Source: an uncultured bacterium
Lineage (GTDB): Bacteria > Armatimonadota > UBA5829 > DSUL01
Assembly (NCBI GenBank): GCA_937967775.1
Contig: CALCJH010000095.1
Location: 1-8,800, forward strand
Direction of reading: 5' to 3'
Length of the DNA: 8,800 nucleotides
Under the pieces are notes generated by a model. It ran no database searches. It saw nothing but the letters and a program-made list of their open reading frames with translations, and was not told the DNA's origin. Shown piece by piece: positions 1 through 6,290 of the stretch (position 1 is the first letter of the stretch; the number at the start of each line of letters is the position of its first letter). A program made the translations under genes and the position numbers.

Positions 1-1017
1 AACCCGAATCTGGACGGCCTGCGCATCCGCGACATCCCGGGGCTTGCGGAATCGGGTGTGGTGATCTCGCGCATCCTGCACGAAGGAAAACTGGAGGTGG
101 CGCATCCCGAGACGGTCATGCGGCTGGGAGATGTGCTGCACGCGGTGGGTCCGGAGAAGAAGCTGCGGCAACTGCAACTGGTCGTGGGCACTGAAAGCGA
201 TGTGGATCTCAAGGAGATGCCCAGTTCGCTCATCATCCGCCGTCTGGTGGTCACGCGGCGGTCGGTATTGGGCAAGACCCTGGAAGAGCTCGATCTGGTC
301 GGCCGCTTCGGGGTCACTGTGACGCGGGTGAGCCGCGCCGAGATTGAGTTCACCCCCACGCGCGATTATCGCCTGCAGTTCGGCGACACCTTGCTTGCGG
401 TGGGCGAGGAGGAGGGCATCAACAGGGCGGCGGCGGAGGTGGGGAACTCGGTCCGGCGATTGAACCATCCCGAGATCGTCCCGATCTTCGTCGGAATCGT
501 GCTGGGGGTCATCGTCGGAAGCTGGCCCGTGGAGATCCCCGGAATGCCCGCGCCAGTCAAGCTGGGACTGGCGGGAGGCCCGTTGGTGGTGGCCATCCTG
601 CTCAGTCGGCTGGGCAGGGTGGGGCCGCTGGTATGGTATATGCCCATCAGTGCCAACTTCATTCTGCGGGAGGTGGGGATCGTCCTGTTTCTTGCCTGCG
701 TGGGGCTGCGGGCCGGGGATCAGTTCGTGGCCACTCTTGTCAACGGTGACGGCCTGCGCTGGATGGCCTGGGCCACCCTGATAACGCTGGTGCCGCTGCT
801 GTTGGTGGCGATGGTGGCCAGGGCGATCTACCGGGTGAACTATCTCTCGCTGTGCGGGCTTCTGGCGGGCAGCATGACCGACCCGCCGGCCCTGGCCTTC
901 GCCACGAACATCACGGGCTCCGACGCGCCGAACGTGTCCTACGCCACGGTGTACCCTCTGGTGATGCTGCTACGCGTCCTCAGCGCCCAGGCCATTGTTC
1001 TGCTACTGGTGCGCTGA
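1..1017 (+). CDS. YidE/AspT-type putative transporter, C-terminal part (5' end outside window)
   Basis: The reading frame is open from base 1, so the gene starts upstream; 338 residues are visible. Visible residues 1-60 look like the end of a first RCK_C (TrkA-C) domain, and about 78-147 form a second one ('GKTLEELDLVGRFGVTVTRV', then 'FGDTLLAVG'). Hydrophobic segments follow from about residue 158 to the end, roughly five to six membrane spans. The segment GLLAGSMTDPPALAFA, followed by SDAPNVSYATVYPL, is the repeat-type signature of the aspartate:alanine exchanger (AAE) / YidE / YbjL family. Members are inner-membrane proteins with two membrane halves flanking two cytosolic RCK_C domains; the first membrane half would lie left of the window. 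Known members exchange amino or dicarboxylic acids, but many, including YidE, have no proven substrate, so none is assigned. The gene ends at TGA only 15 bp from the convergent porin gene. Family assignment is firm; substrate is unknown. Confidence 0.9.
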   Translation, partial: NPNLDGLRIRDIPGLAESGVVISRILHEGKLEVAHPETVMRLGDVLHAVGPEKKLRQLQLVVGTESDVDLKEMPSSLIIRRLVVTRRSVLGKTLEELDLVGRFGVTVTRVSRAEIEFTPTRDYRLQFGDTLLAVGEEEGINRAAAEVGNSVRRLNHPEIVPIFVGIVLGVIVGSWPVEIPGMPAPVKLGLAGGPLVVAILLSRLGRVGPLVWYMPISANFILREVGIVLFLACVGLRAGDQFVATLVNGDGLRWMAWATLITLVPLLLVAMVARAIYRVNYLSLCGLLAGSMTDPPALAFATNITGSDAPNVSYATVYPLVMLLRVLSAQAIVLLLVR

Positions 1018-1032
1018 AAAGTTCGCCGCTGC

Positions 1033-2199
1033 CTAGAACACGGTCTGCAGCTGCATCAACACGGCGTCGTTCCGGATGTCGCTGCCCTGTTCGTCATTCT
1101 TTTCATAGTTGATCTGGAAGCGGGTGGCCCCGTCGGAAGAGATGGCGCGCGTCCAGCCCACCGTCCAGCAAGCGGTAGCGTCGGAGGCGGTTGAACGGTC
1201 CGCATCAAGGTAGCTGTACCGCAGCGCAGCCGACGAGCCGCGTCCGATGTCTGCCACGGCCGTGGCATACCATCCCAGTTTCCTGCGCGCCCCGTCCCGC
1301 CCTTCGATGTATTCTGCCTGCAGCTTCCAGAGATCAGCCTGGTAGATCAGTTCCAGCCCGGTGCGATCGTGCCGGAGCCGGGGGCTGCCTCTGGCGCCGT
1401 CGTAGATGGCTGCTCCCAGATGCAGGGGCTTGACAGGTTTCCAGGTTAGCCGGGCCGCGATGTCCTTGCGGTCGTTGTCGTCGCCGTTGTTGATGCCCGC
1501 GCCGTTGAAGATGCCCAGCCAGTATTCTACTTCTGCGCCCTTCGCCGGACCGCTGACCAGCACGCCGATGTCCCTTCCCTGTGCCCCCAGGTCGCGCCCC
1601 GGCACGAGCGTCTCGGTGACCGGGCTGCGGTTGATCAACTCCAGCCGGGTGCTGGACTGAAGGTTCTCCACCCCGAACGGGATTTTGAACTGTCCGGCCT
1701 GAACACGAACCCCCGAGGGCAGGCGATAGCCGATGATGGCGTCCAGCAGCTGGGCTCGTCCCACATTCGCTGTGGATGTGGTTAGTGGAGGTCCCGCCGA
1801 CACCCCCGTCACGGCGCGCCGCGACCCCGCGAGATCCCACTGCAGCTTCCAGTCCAGGGCGGGCAGGGGCGTTCCTTCCAGCACAACGCGCGCCCGCCGG
1901 ATGTCGCCGCCATCATGGAATCCATCGGCTTCCGAATGCTGGTAGCGCGCCTGAATGTAGCCGCTGACCTTGACCGGTGTCTTTGCCGTCACCGGAGCGC
2001 CTGACTTGGCGGCGGCCGCCGTTTGCTCCTTTCGAGCTGTGGCGATCTCCGCCCGGAGCTCTTCGGCGTCCTGCGCCGTGATGATCTGCTTCTTCAGCAG
2101 ATGCTCGATAACGATGTCCACCGGATCCCTTGGGGCGGCCGCCTGCGCGCCCGTGATCCCTGCCGCCAGCGCCGCGGCAATCAGCATCAGTGTTCTCAA
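1033..2199 (-). CDS. phosphate-selective porin O/P-like outer-membrane beta-barrel protein
   Basis: 388 residues. The N-terminus is a signal peptide (MRTLMLIAAALAAG, likely cleaved after AQA at residue 20). A short charged helical stretch follows ('LLKKQIITAQDAEELRAEI', residues 34-52), typical of the periplasmic segment of this porin group. From about residue 78 ('VSGYIQARYQ') alternating amphipathic strands begin, with the family-typical RRARVVLEG, AGQFKIPFGVENLQ and RDLGAQGRDIG segments. The chain ends in Phe, as outer-membrane barrels usually do for recognition by the BAM machinery. This matches the Porin_O_P (OprO/OprP) family in order and length. The name implies phosphate or pyrophosphate uptake, but many relatives have unknown substrates, so selectivity is not claimed. 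The start is TTG, chosen because AGGAGG lies 6 bases upstream; an ATG four codons in would sit too far from it. It is transcribed divergently from dnaN. Confidence 0.88.
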   Translation of the reverse strand: MRTLMLIAAALAAGITGAQAAAPRDPVDIVIEHLLKKQIITAQDAEELRAEIATARKEQTAAAAKSGAPVTAKTPVKVSGYIQARYQHSEADGFHDGGDIRRARVVLEGTPLPALDWKLQWDLAGSRRAVTGVSAGPPLTTSTANVGRAQLLDAIIGYRLPSGVRVQAGQFKIPFGVENLQSSTRLELINRSPVTETLVPGRDLGAQGRDIGVLVSGPAKGAEVEYWLGIFNGAGINNGDDNDRKDIAARLTWKPVKPLHLGAAIYDGARGSPRLRHDRTGLELIYQADLWKLQAEYIEGRDGARRKLGWYATAVADIGRGSSAALRYSYLDADRSTASDATACWTVGWTRAISSDGATRFQINYEKNDEQGSDIRNDAVLMQLQTVF

Positions 2200-2205
2200 C
2201 TTCGG

Positions 2206-2211
2206 CCTCCT
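2206..2211 (-). promoter_or_regulatory. ribosome binding site fixing the TTG start of the porin gene
   Basis: On the minus strand AGGAGG is followed by six bases and then TTG at 2199-2197. This near-perfect Shine-Dalgarno at ideal spacing decides the start in favour of TTG over the nearby in-frame ATG. Confidence 0.8.
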
Positions 2212-2259
2212 GCTGGCCTATGGATTTGCCTGCCGTGCGGTGCGCCCCGCCGGCCGGTC

Positions 2260-2271
2260 TACTCCGGAGTA
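2260..2271. repeat. 12-bp perfect palindrome, candidate operator upstream of the porin gene
   Basis: TACTCCGGAGTA reads identically on both strands. It lies about 60 bp upstream of the porin TTG start, where a promoter or operator for that gene would be expected. A short palindrome of this kind can bind a dimeric regulator, but no named regulator is suggested by the bases. It could also be chance in GC-rich DNA. Confidence 0.35.
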
Positions 2272-2372
2272 TCGGATGTTGAACAGGACATTCTGCAGGC
2301 TCCGGTCGCTGATTGTCGCAGATTCGTCCTCCAGTCGCCGGGCCGTCGCTGAACTGCGGTACCGGCATTGTG

Positions 2373-2401
2373 TTGAAGGGCGTCCGGGGCCGTGGTATAC
2401 T
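2373..2401 (+). promoter_or_regulatory. sigma70-type promoter for dnaN
   Basis: The -35 box TTGAAG (2373-2378) and the -10 box TATACT (2396-2401) are separated by exactly 17 bases. TATACT matches five of six consensus positions, and TTGAAG keeps the key TTGA. A TG one base before the -10 box (2393-2394) makes it an extended -10. Transcription should start near 2408, giving a dnaN leader of about 110 bases. AT-rich hexamers are rare in this stretch, which adds weight. This is a sequence-based prediction. Confidence 0.65.
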
Positions 2402-2407
2402 GCCGGG

Positions 2408-2478
2408 GCGGGCTGGCCCGCTCCGGGCGGCGTGTGCCGGGCCGCCCCGGGACCGGCCCCTTTGCCGGAGGCCGGCAA
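2408..2478 (+). promoter_or_regulatory. structured dnaN mRNA leader with three GC-rich hairpins
   Basis: Three inverted repeats follow the predicted transcription start. GCGGG (2408-2412) pairs with CCCGC (2417-2421) over a CTGG loop. GGGCGGC (2425-2431) pairs with GCCGCCC (2441-2447). TTGCCGG (2462-2468) pairs with CCGGCAA (2472-2478) over an AGG loop. None is followed by a T-run, so they are unlikely to be a simple intrinsic terminator. They lie upstream of the GGAGG at 2500-2504 and could affect mRNA stability or translation. High GC makes some pairing likely by chance. No known riboswitch class was recognised. Confidence 0.4.
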
Positions 2479-2516
2479 TGCCGCTCTAATACGGACATCG
2501 GAGGCACTTCCGGGCT

Positions 2517-3638
2517 ATGAAGGCCATACTCACGAAGAAGAATCTGCTCGAAGGCATCCGCACCGCATCGCACGCTATTAGCGGGCGCACTGCTCTTCCC
2601 ATTCTGGGGCACGTGCTCCTTTCGAGCGAAGAGACCACCATCCGGGTCTCGGCAACAGACCATCAGATCGGTGTCTCCACCGTCATCCCGGCTCAGGTTC
2701 TGGCGCCGGGCGAGCTGACTCTGCCGGCTTCGGTGGCGGCGGAGATCGTGGGCGCGTTTCCGGAGGCTGATGTGATTCTGGAATCCGACGATACCAACAA
2801 CCAGGTGCGCCTTCGCTGCCCGCCGGCGGAGTTCAACCTGGTGGGACTGCCGCCGGGCGACTTCCCCGACCTGCCGGAAGTCACGGACGATGTCTGGTTC
2901 GAGATGGACGCAAAGCAGCTCCGGGCGGGTCTCAAGCGCACGGTGTTCGCTTGCTCTACAGACGAGCTGCGCACCATCCTGCTGGGCGTGCTGTTCAACT
3001 TCCAGGGCGACACACTGAAGCTAGTGGCCACGGACACCCACCGGCTGGCTGTGGACACCCGGATGGTGCCCGCCGGCGAAGGCCAGGCGAGTGCGGTGGT
3101 TCCGCAGAGGGCGGTCAGTGAGCTTCTGAAGATCATGCCGGACGAGGGAACGGTTCGCGTTCATATCTCGGAGCGACAGGTCATGTTCCGGCAGCCCGAG
3201 GCGACGCTGGTGGCGGCGCTCATTGAGGGGCAGTTTCCCAACTACGAACGCGTCATCCCCGCTGATTTCGACAAGAGATGGGTTATGCCCACGGAGCTGC
3301 TGACAGGCGCCGTGCGGCGTGCCAGCATCGTGGCCAGGCAGGACATGCAGCGGGTCGTGTTCCGCTCGCGCGGAGAGAAGGTGGCGGTTTCGGCCCGCGC
3401 CGGAGCCATCGGGCAGGCTTACGAGGAGGTGGAGGCGGTCCGGGAGGGCGACGATCTGGAGATCGCCTTCAACTGCGGTTATCTGATGGACGTGCTGAAT
3501 GTCGTTGAGACCGACGGCGTGGCGTTCGAGATGTCTCAGTCGCTCTCACCGGCCGTGCTAAGGCCGGTGGGACAGCCTGACTATCTGTGCGTCGTCATGC
3601 CCATGCAGGTGCAGGAGACCGGTCTCTCCGATTACTAA
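2517..3638 (+). CDS. dnaN: DNA polymerase III subunit beta (sliding clamp)
   Basis: 373 residues. DnaN forms the ring-shaped dimer that encircles DNA and tethers DNA polymerase III and many repair proteins. Three clamp domains fit the length: about 1-125, 126-250 and 251-365. Landmarks are the N-terminal 'GRTALPILGHVLL' (23-35), 'LVATDTHRLAV' (169-179), 'IEGQFPNYERVIP' (236-248), 'GYLMDVL' (321-327) and 'VVMPMQV' (359-365), the last forming part of the partner-binding pocket. The usual protein ends at or just after this last motif; here eight more residues (QETGLSDY) follow. The ATG start fits the family N-terminus and has GGAGG 12 bases upstream, slightly long spacing. The gene stands alone on the plus strand, with its own promoter, between a divergent porin and a convergent plsC. 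It is not beside dnaA, recF or gyrB, where dnaN is most often found. Confidence 0.97.
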   Translation: MKAILTKKNLLEGIRTASHAISGRTALPILGHVLLSSEETTIRVSATDHQIGVSTVIPAQVLAPGELTLPASVAAEIVGAFPEADVILESDDTNNQVRLRCPPAEFNLVGLPPGDFPDLPEVTDDVWFEMDAKQLRAGLKRTVFACSTDELRTILLGVLFNFQGDTLKLVATDTHRLAVDTRMVPAGEGQASAVVPQRAVSELLKIMPDEGTVRVHISERQVMFRQPEATLVAALIEGQFPNYERVIPADFDKRWVMPTELLTGAVRRASIVARQDMQRVVFRSRGEKVAVSARAGAIGQAYEEVEAVREGDDLEIAFNCGYLMDVLNVVETDGVAFEMSQSLSPAVLRPVGQPDYLCVVMPMQVQETGLSDY

Positions 3639-3653
3639 TTTGGGGGCCGTCCC

Positions 3654-4373
3654 TCAGGGCATTTTGCGGCCGCGCCGGGCATACCACTGTTCGCGCGCGG
3701 CCTTCGCTTCTTCCACCAGGCGTTTCACCTCGGCATAGGCGCGTTCGTTCACCAGCGCTGCAGCTTGCTTCTTGTCCTGCATCTCGTAGAGGTCATCCAG
3801 TTTGAGCGGCTGGCCGAAGTGTACCTCGATATGGCTGCGCTGCAGGCGCTTGCTGTGAGGGCGAAGCATCTCGTAGGTGCCCGCGAATCCGCACGGCACC
3901 ACGGGGGCCCTGCTCCGCAGAGCGATCAGACCCAGCCCTGGTTGGAATGGTTGCAGTTCACCGGTCTCGCTGCGGTGCCCTTCCGGAAAGATGCCCACCA
4001 TCCAGCCGCGCTCCAGGATTTCGAAAGTGGTTCTCAGCGCCTCGCGGTCGGCGGTTCCCTGCCGCACGGGATAGGACTCCAGCTTCCTGCACACCCAAGC
4101 CAGCAGCCGGTTGCCGGTGAAAAGCTCCGCCTTGCCCATGTAGGCCACCGTCCGGCGGACGGCGCTGCCCATCAGAGGCGGGTCCAGGTAGCTGATATGG
4201 TTGCTGATGATGATGACCGGTCCTTCCGGGGGGATGTGCTCCAGCCCTACGATCCGCCAGGTTCCCATAACGCGGAAGAAGAGACGGAAGAACCCGCGGA
4301 TGGTCACATAGACGATGTTCGGCTCAAAGAGTCGCGTCAACATACCAGGCAACGATTCTGTCCACCACCTCAT
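3654..4373 (-). CDS. plsC: 1-acyl-sn-glycerol-3-phosphate acyltransferase (PlsC-type)
   Basis: Up to 239 residues. PlsC transfers an acyl group to position 2 of lysophosphatidic acid, making phosphatidic acid at the inner membrane. The catalytic HX4D motif is NHISYLD (58-64), the second conserved block is FPEGHRS (129-135, usually FPEGTRS), and 'APVVPCGF' (156-163) fits block IV. A hydrophobic N-terminal segment (about 18-37) would anchor it. The C-terminal 40 residues are charged and helical. The start is uncertain: the outermost ATG overlaps cmk by 50 bases, while an in-frame ATG at 4343 (MLTRLFEP) overlaps by 20. Neither has a clear ribosome binding site, so translational coupling to cmk is likely. 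It is the last gene of the hisC-tyrA-aroA-cmk operon visible here and ends 15 bp from the convergent dnaN stop. Family is firm; the exact acyl acceptor is inferred. Confidence 0.9.
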   Translation of the reverse strand: MRWWTESLPGMLTRLFEPNIVYVTIRGFFRLFFRVMGTWRIVGLEHIPPEGPVIIISNHISYLDPPLMGSAVRRTVAYMGKAELFTGNRLLAWVCRKLESYPVRQGTADREALRTTFEILERGWMVGIFPEGHRSETGELQPFQPGLGLIALRSRAPVVPCGFAGTYEMLRPHSKRLQRSHIEVHFGQPLKLDDLYEMQDKKQAAALVNERAYAEVKRLVEEAKAAREQWYARRGRKMP

Positions 4374-5016
4374 CCGGTGTCAGATGGTCGGTTTCGAGGA
4401 TGTATGCGTCCGGGGCGGGCTGAAGAGGGGAGACGGCCCGTGTGCTGTCGCGAGCGTCCCGCTCCAAGATCTCTGCCAGAACCTCTTCCTCCGATACGAT
4501 CTGGTTCTGCTTCTCAAAGTCCCGAACCCTCCGGCGAGCACGCTCCCGGGGGGAGGCCGTCAGGAAGACCTTCACCGCGGCATCCGGGAACACTACCGTT
4601 CCCATATCCCTCCCTTCGGCCACGGTGTTCCGGCCTTCAGCAATGCTCCTTTGCAGCTCCACAAGCCTGGCGCGCACTTCGGGCACGGCCGAAACGGGGG
4701 ACGATGCCCGGGATACCTCCGGGGTGCGGATGAAGTCAGTCACGTCTTCTCCATCGGCGAACACGCGGGTGGCCCCGTCCTCTTCCCGGATCTCCACCAG
4801 GATATCGCCGGCCAGCGCCGCCAGCGCCCGGGCATCCGTGGGAGACACGCCCCTGCGAAGGACCGCGGCGGCGAAGGCGCGGTAGGTGCTTCCCGAATCC
4901 AGATGAAACCATCCCAGCCGTTTGGCGAGCATCCCGGCCACCGTGCTCTTGCCCGCTCCTGCGGGTCCATCTATGGTGATGACGTGGCAGGAATGGTCGG
5001 GGGCGGGAGGCTTCAT
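4324..5016 (-). CDS. cmk: cytidylate kinase
   Basis: 230 residues, normal for the family. Cmk phosphorylates CMP and dCMP with ATP in the cytosol, feeding CTP, dCTP and CDP-lipid synthesis. The Walker A P-loop is GPAGAGKST (17-25). The NMP-binding region includes LDSGSTYR (39-46), where most relatives read LDTGAMYR or LDTGALYR. 'EGRDMGTVVFPDA' (134-146) is the diagnostic Cmk block, and the lid and base-binding region 'RDARDSTRAVSPLQPAPDA' (186-204) is intact. The ATG start overlaps the aroA stop as ATGA, which indicates coupled translation, and plsC starts inside its 3' end. aroA-cmk adjacency is common across bacteria. Assignment is secure. Confidence 0.96.
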   Translation of the reverse strand: MKPPAPDHSCHVITIDGPAGAGKSTVAGMLAKRLGWFHLDSGSTYRAFAAAVLRRGVSPTDARALAALAGDILVEIREEDGATRVFADGEDVTDFIRTPEVSRASSPVSAVPEVRARLVELQRSIAEGRNTVAEGRDMGTVVFPDAAVKVFLTASPRERARRRVRDFEKQNQIVSEEEVLAEILERDARDSTRAVSPLQPAPDAYILETDHLTPDEVVDRIVAWYVDATL

Positions 5017-6290
5017 CGCGTGACGCGCTCCAGCATCTCCAGGAAACCGGGGAATGACGTGTTCACGCAGCCCACATCCTGCACCTCCGTCTCGCCCGGG
5101 ATGCAGCGGGCAGCGATGGCTGCCATCATCGCAATGCGATGGTCACCGAACGATTGGACTGCCGCTCCTCGCAAAGTCGCCCCGCCACGGATGATCATCC
5201 CATCAGGAGTGCGGCGGATGTCCGCGCCCAGTGCCGAAAGCGTCGAGGTCACGGTGGCCAGCCGGTCCGATTCCTTGACGGCCAGCTCCTGTGCGTCCCG
5301 GATCACCGTCTCGCCTTCCGCAAAGCAGGCGGCCAGGGCCAGCACCGGCACTTCGTCCACCATCCGGGGGATAAGCGACCCGCCGAACTCGCTGCCTTTC
5401 AGGGTACTGTGCCGCACCACGAGCGTGCCGGCTGGCTCGCCGGAGACCTCGCTCTCCTCTAGGACAGCAATTTCCGCGCCCATCGCCCGGAGCGCATCCA
5501 GCAGGCCTGTTCGGGTGGGGTTCAGGCCGACGTTGGTGATGTGCAACTCGGACCCCGGGCAGACCAGCGCTCCCACGATGAAAAACGCCGCAGAAGAGAT
5601 GTCTCCGGGAACGTGTAAGGGCTGTCCTTTCAGCCGCGACCCCGGCTTGAGCGTGACGGTCAGGTCCTCGCAGATGATCTGCGCTCCGAACGAGCGCAAC
5701 ATCCTTTCGGAATGGTCACGAGACAGGGAGGGCTCCTTGACTACAGTCTCGCCTTCGGCGAACAGTCCGGCCAGCAGAAGAGCGGACTTGACTTGAGCGC
5801 TGGCCACGGGGCTTTCAAACTCGATCCCCTGAAGCCCCCCTCCCCGGATGGCCAGCGGCGCGAGGTCCCCTTTTCGCGCCAGAATAGTGGCCCCCATTTT
5901 GCGCAGGGGATCGCAGATGCGCTTCATCGGGCGCCGCCGGATGCTTTCGTCGCCCGTCAGGATGCTCAGAAACGGCTGGCCGGCGCACACTCCTGCCAGC
6001 AGGCGCAGCCCTGTGCCGGAGTTGCCGGAATCCAGGATGGTCTCCGGTTCGCTCAGGTCGCCTCCGTGGACCGTCAGCTCCGTGGCGGAGTGGGCGTCTA
6101 TCCTGATGCCCATCAGTTTGAGCGCGCGCACCGTGTTCAGACAGTCTTCAGAGGGCAGGAAGTTGGTGATATGCGTCTCGCCATCCGCCAGCGCTCCCAG
6201 GATGGCCGCGCGGTGGGAGATGGACTTGTCGCCTGGTGGCGAGATCTCGCCGCGGAACGGTCCCTCTCTCTGAAGAGTCCAGTTACTCAT
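5013..6290 (-). CDS. aroA: 3-phosphoshikimate 1-carboxyvinyltransferase (EPSP synthase)
   Basis: 425 residues. The enzyme joins shikimate-3-phosphate and phosphoenolpyruvate to give EPSP, the penultimate step to chorismate. Visible motifs are PGDKSISHRA (19-28; Lys22 binds phosphoenolpyruvate), LDSGNSGTGLRLL (86-98), GDESIRRRPM (113-122), SAQVKSA (164-170), SRDHSERML (190-198), LNPTRTG (256-262), DEVPVLALA (312-320; Asp312 catalytic) and KESDRL (339-344; Glu340 catalytic). The RxHxE, GDKx, SAQxK and NxTR pattern corresponds to what is described as class II EPSP synthase. The Gly of GNSGT is retained, unlike the Ala in the CP4 enzyme. The ATG follows AAAGGAGG by seven bases and overlaps the tyrA stop as ATGA; the 3' end overlaps cmk the same way. 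Assignment is secure. Confidence 0.97.
   Translation of the reverse strand: MSNWTLQREGPFRGEISPPGDKSISHRAAILGALADGETHITNFLPSEDCLNTVRALKLMGIRIDAHSATELTVHGGDLSEPETILDSGNSGTGLRLLAGVCAGQPFLSILTGDESIRRRPMKRICDPLRKMGATILARKGDLAPLAIRGGGLQGIEFESPVASAQVKSALLLAGLFAEGETVVKEPSLSRDHSERMLRSFGAQIICEDLTVTLKPGSRLKGQPLHVPGDISSAAFFIVGALVCPGSELHITNVGLNPTRTGLLDALRAMGAEIAVLEESEVSGEPAGTLVVRHSTLKGSEFGGSLIPRMVDEVPVLALAACFAEGETVIRDAQELAVKESDRLATVTSTLSALGADIRRTPDGMIIRGGATLRGAAVQSFGDHRIAMMAAIAARCIPGETEVQDVGCVNTSFPGFLEMLERVTR

Larger units (their letters stand above)
2200..2516. other. divergent intergenic region between the porin gene and dnaN
   Basis: 317 bp without a convincing gene. The porin-proximal part holds the porin ribosome binding site and a 12-bp palindrome (2260-2271). 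The dnaN-proximal part holds a sigma70-type promoter (2373-2401), three leader hairpins (2408-2478) and a GGAGG (2500-2504) 12 bases before the dnaN ATG. I found no good -35/-10 pair for the porin on the minus strand; GATACT near 2265-2270 is a possible -10 but lacks a matching -35. An 8-bp inverted pair CGGCATTG (2363-2370) and CAATGCCG (2476-2483) brackets the dnaN promoter and most of its leader. I saw no obvious DnaA box. Confidence 0.6.

Noticed and set aside
2486..2495. A second promoter or T7-like TAATACG just before dnaN
   Set aside because: No -35 box lies at suitable spacing, and the match is too short to mean a phage promoter.
1970..2581. A 203-codon plus-strand frame spanning the porin signal peptide, the intergenic region and the dnaN start
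   Set aside because: It overlaps two secure genes and the dnaN promoter, and its sequence has no domain.
3639..3671. Possible bidirectional terminator between dnaN and plsC (CCCTCAGGG and a GGCCG/CGGCC pair)
   Set aside because: The inner palindrome has no loop, the outer arms are 5 bp, and there is no T-run in either direction after the arms.
3765..4733. A 322-codon open frame on the plus strand opposite plsC and cmk
   Set aside because: Shadow of real genes; composition is Pro/Arg/His-rich with no family motif.
4315..5796. A 493-codon open frame on the plus strand, antisense to cmk and aroA
   Set aside because: It runs opposite two firmly identified genes, has no recognisable domain, and is rich in Ser, Arg, Pro and Gly as expected for shadow frames in GC-rich DNA.
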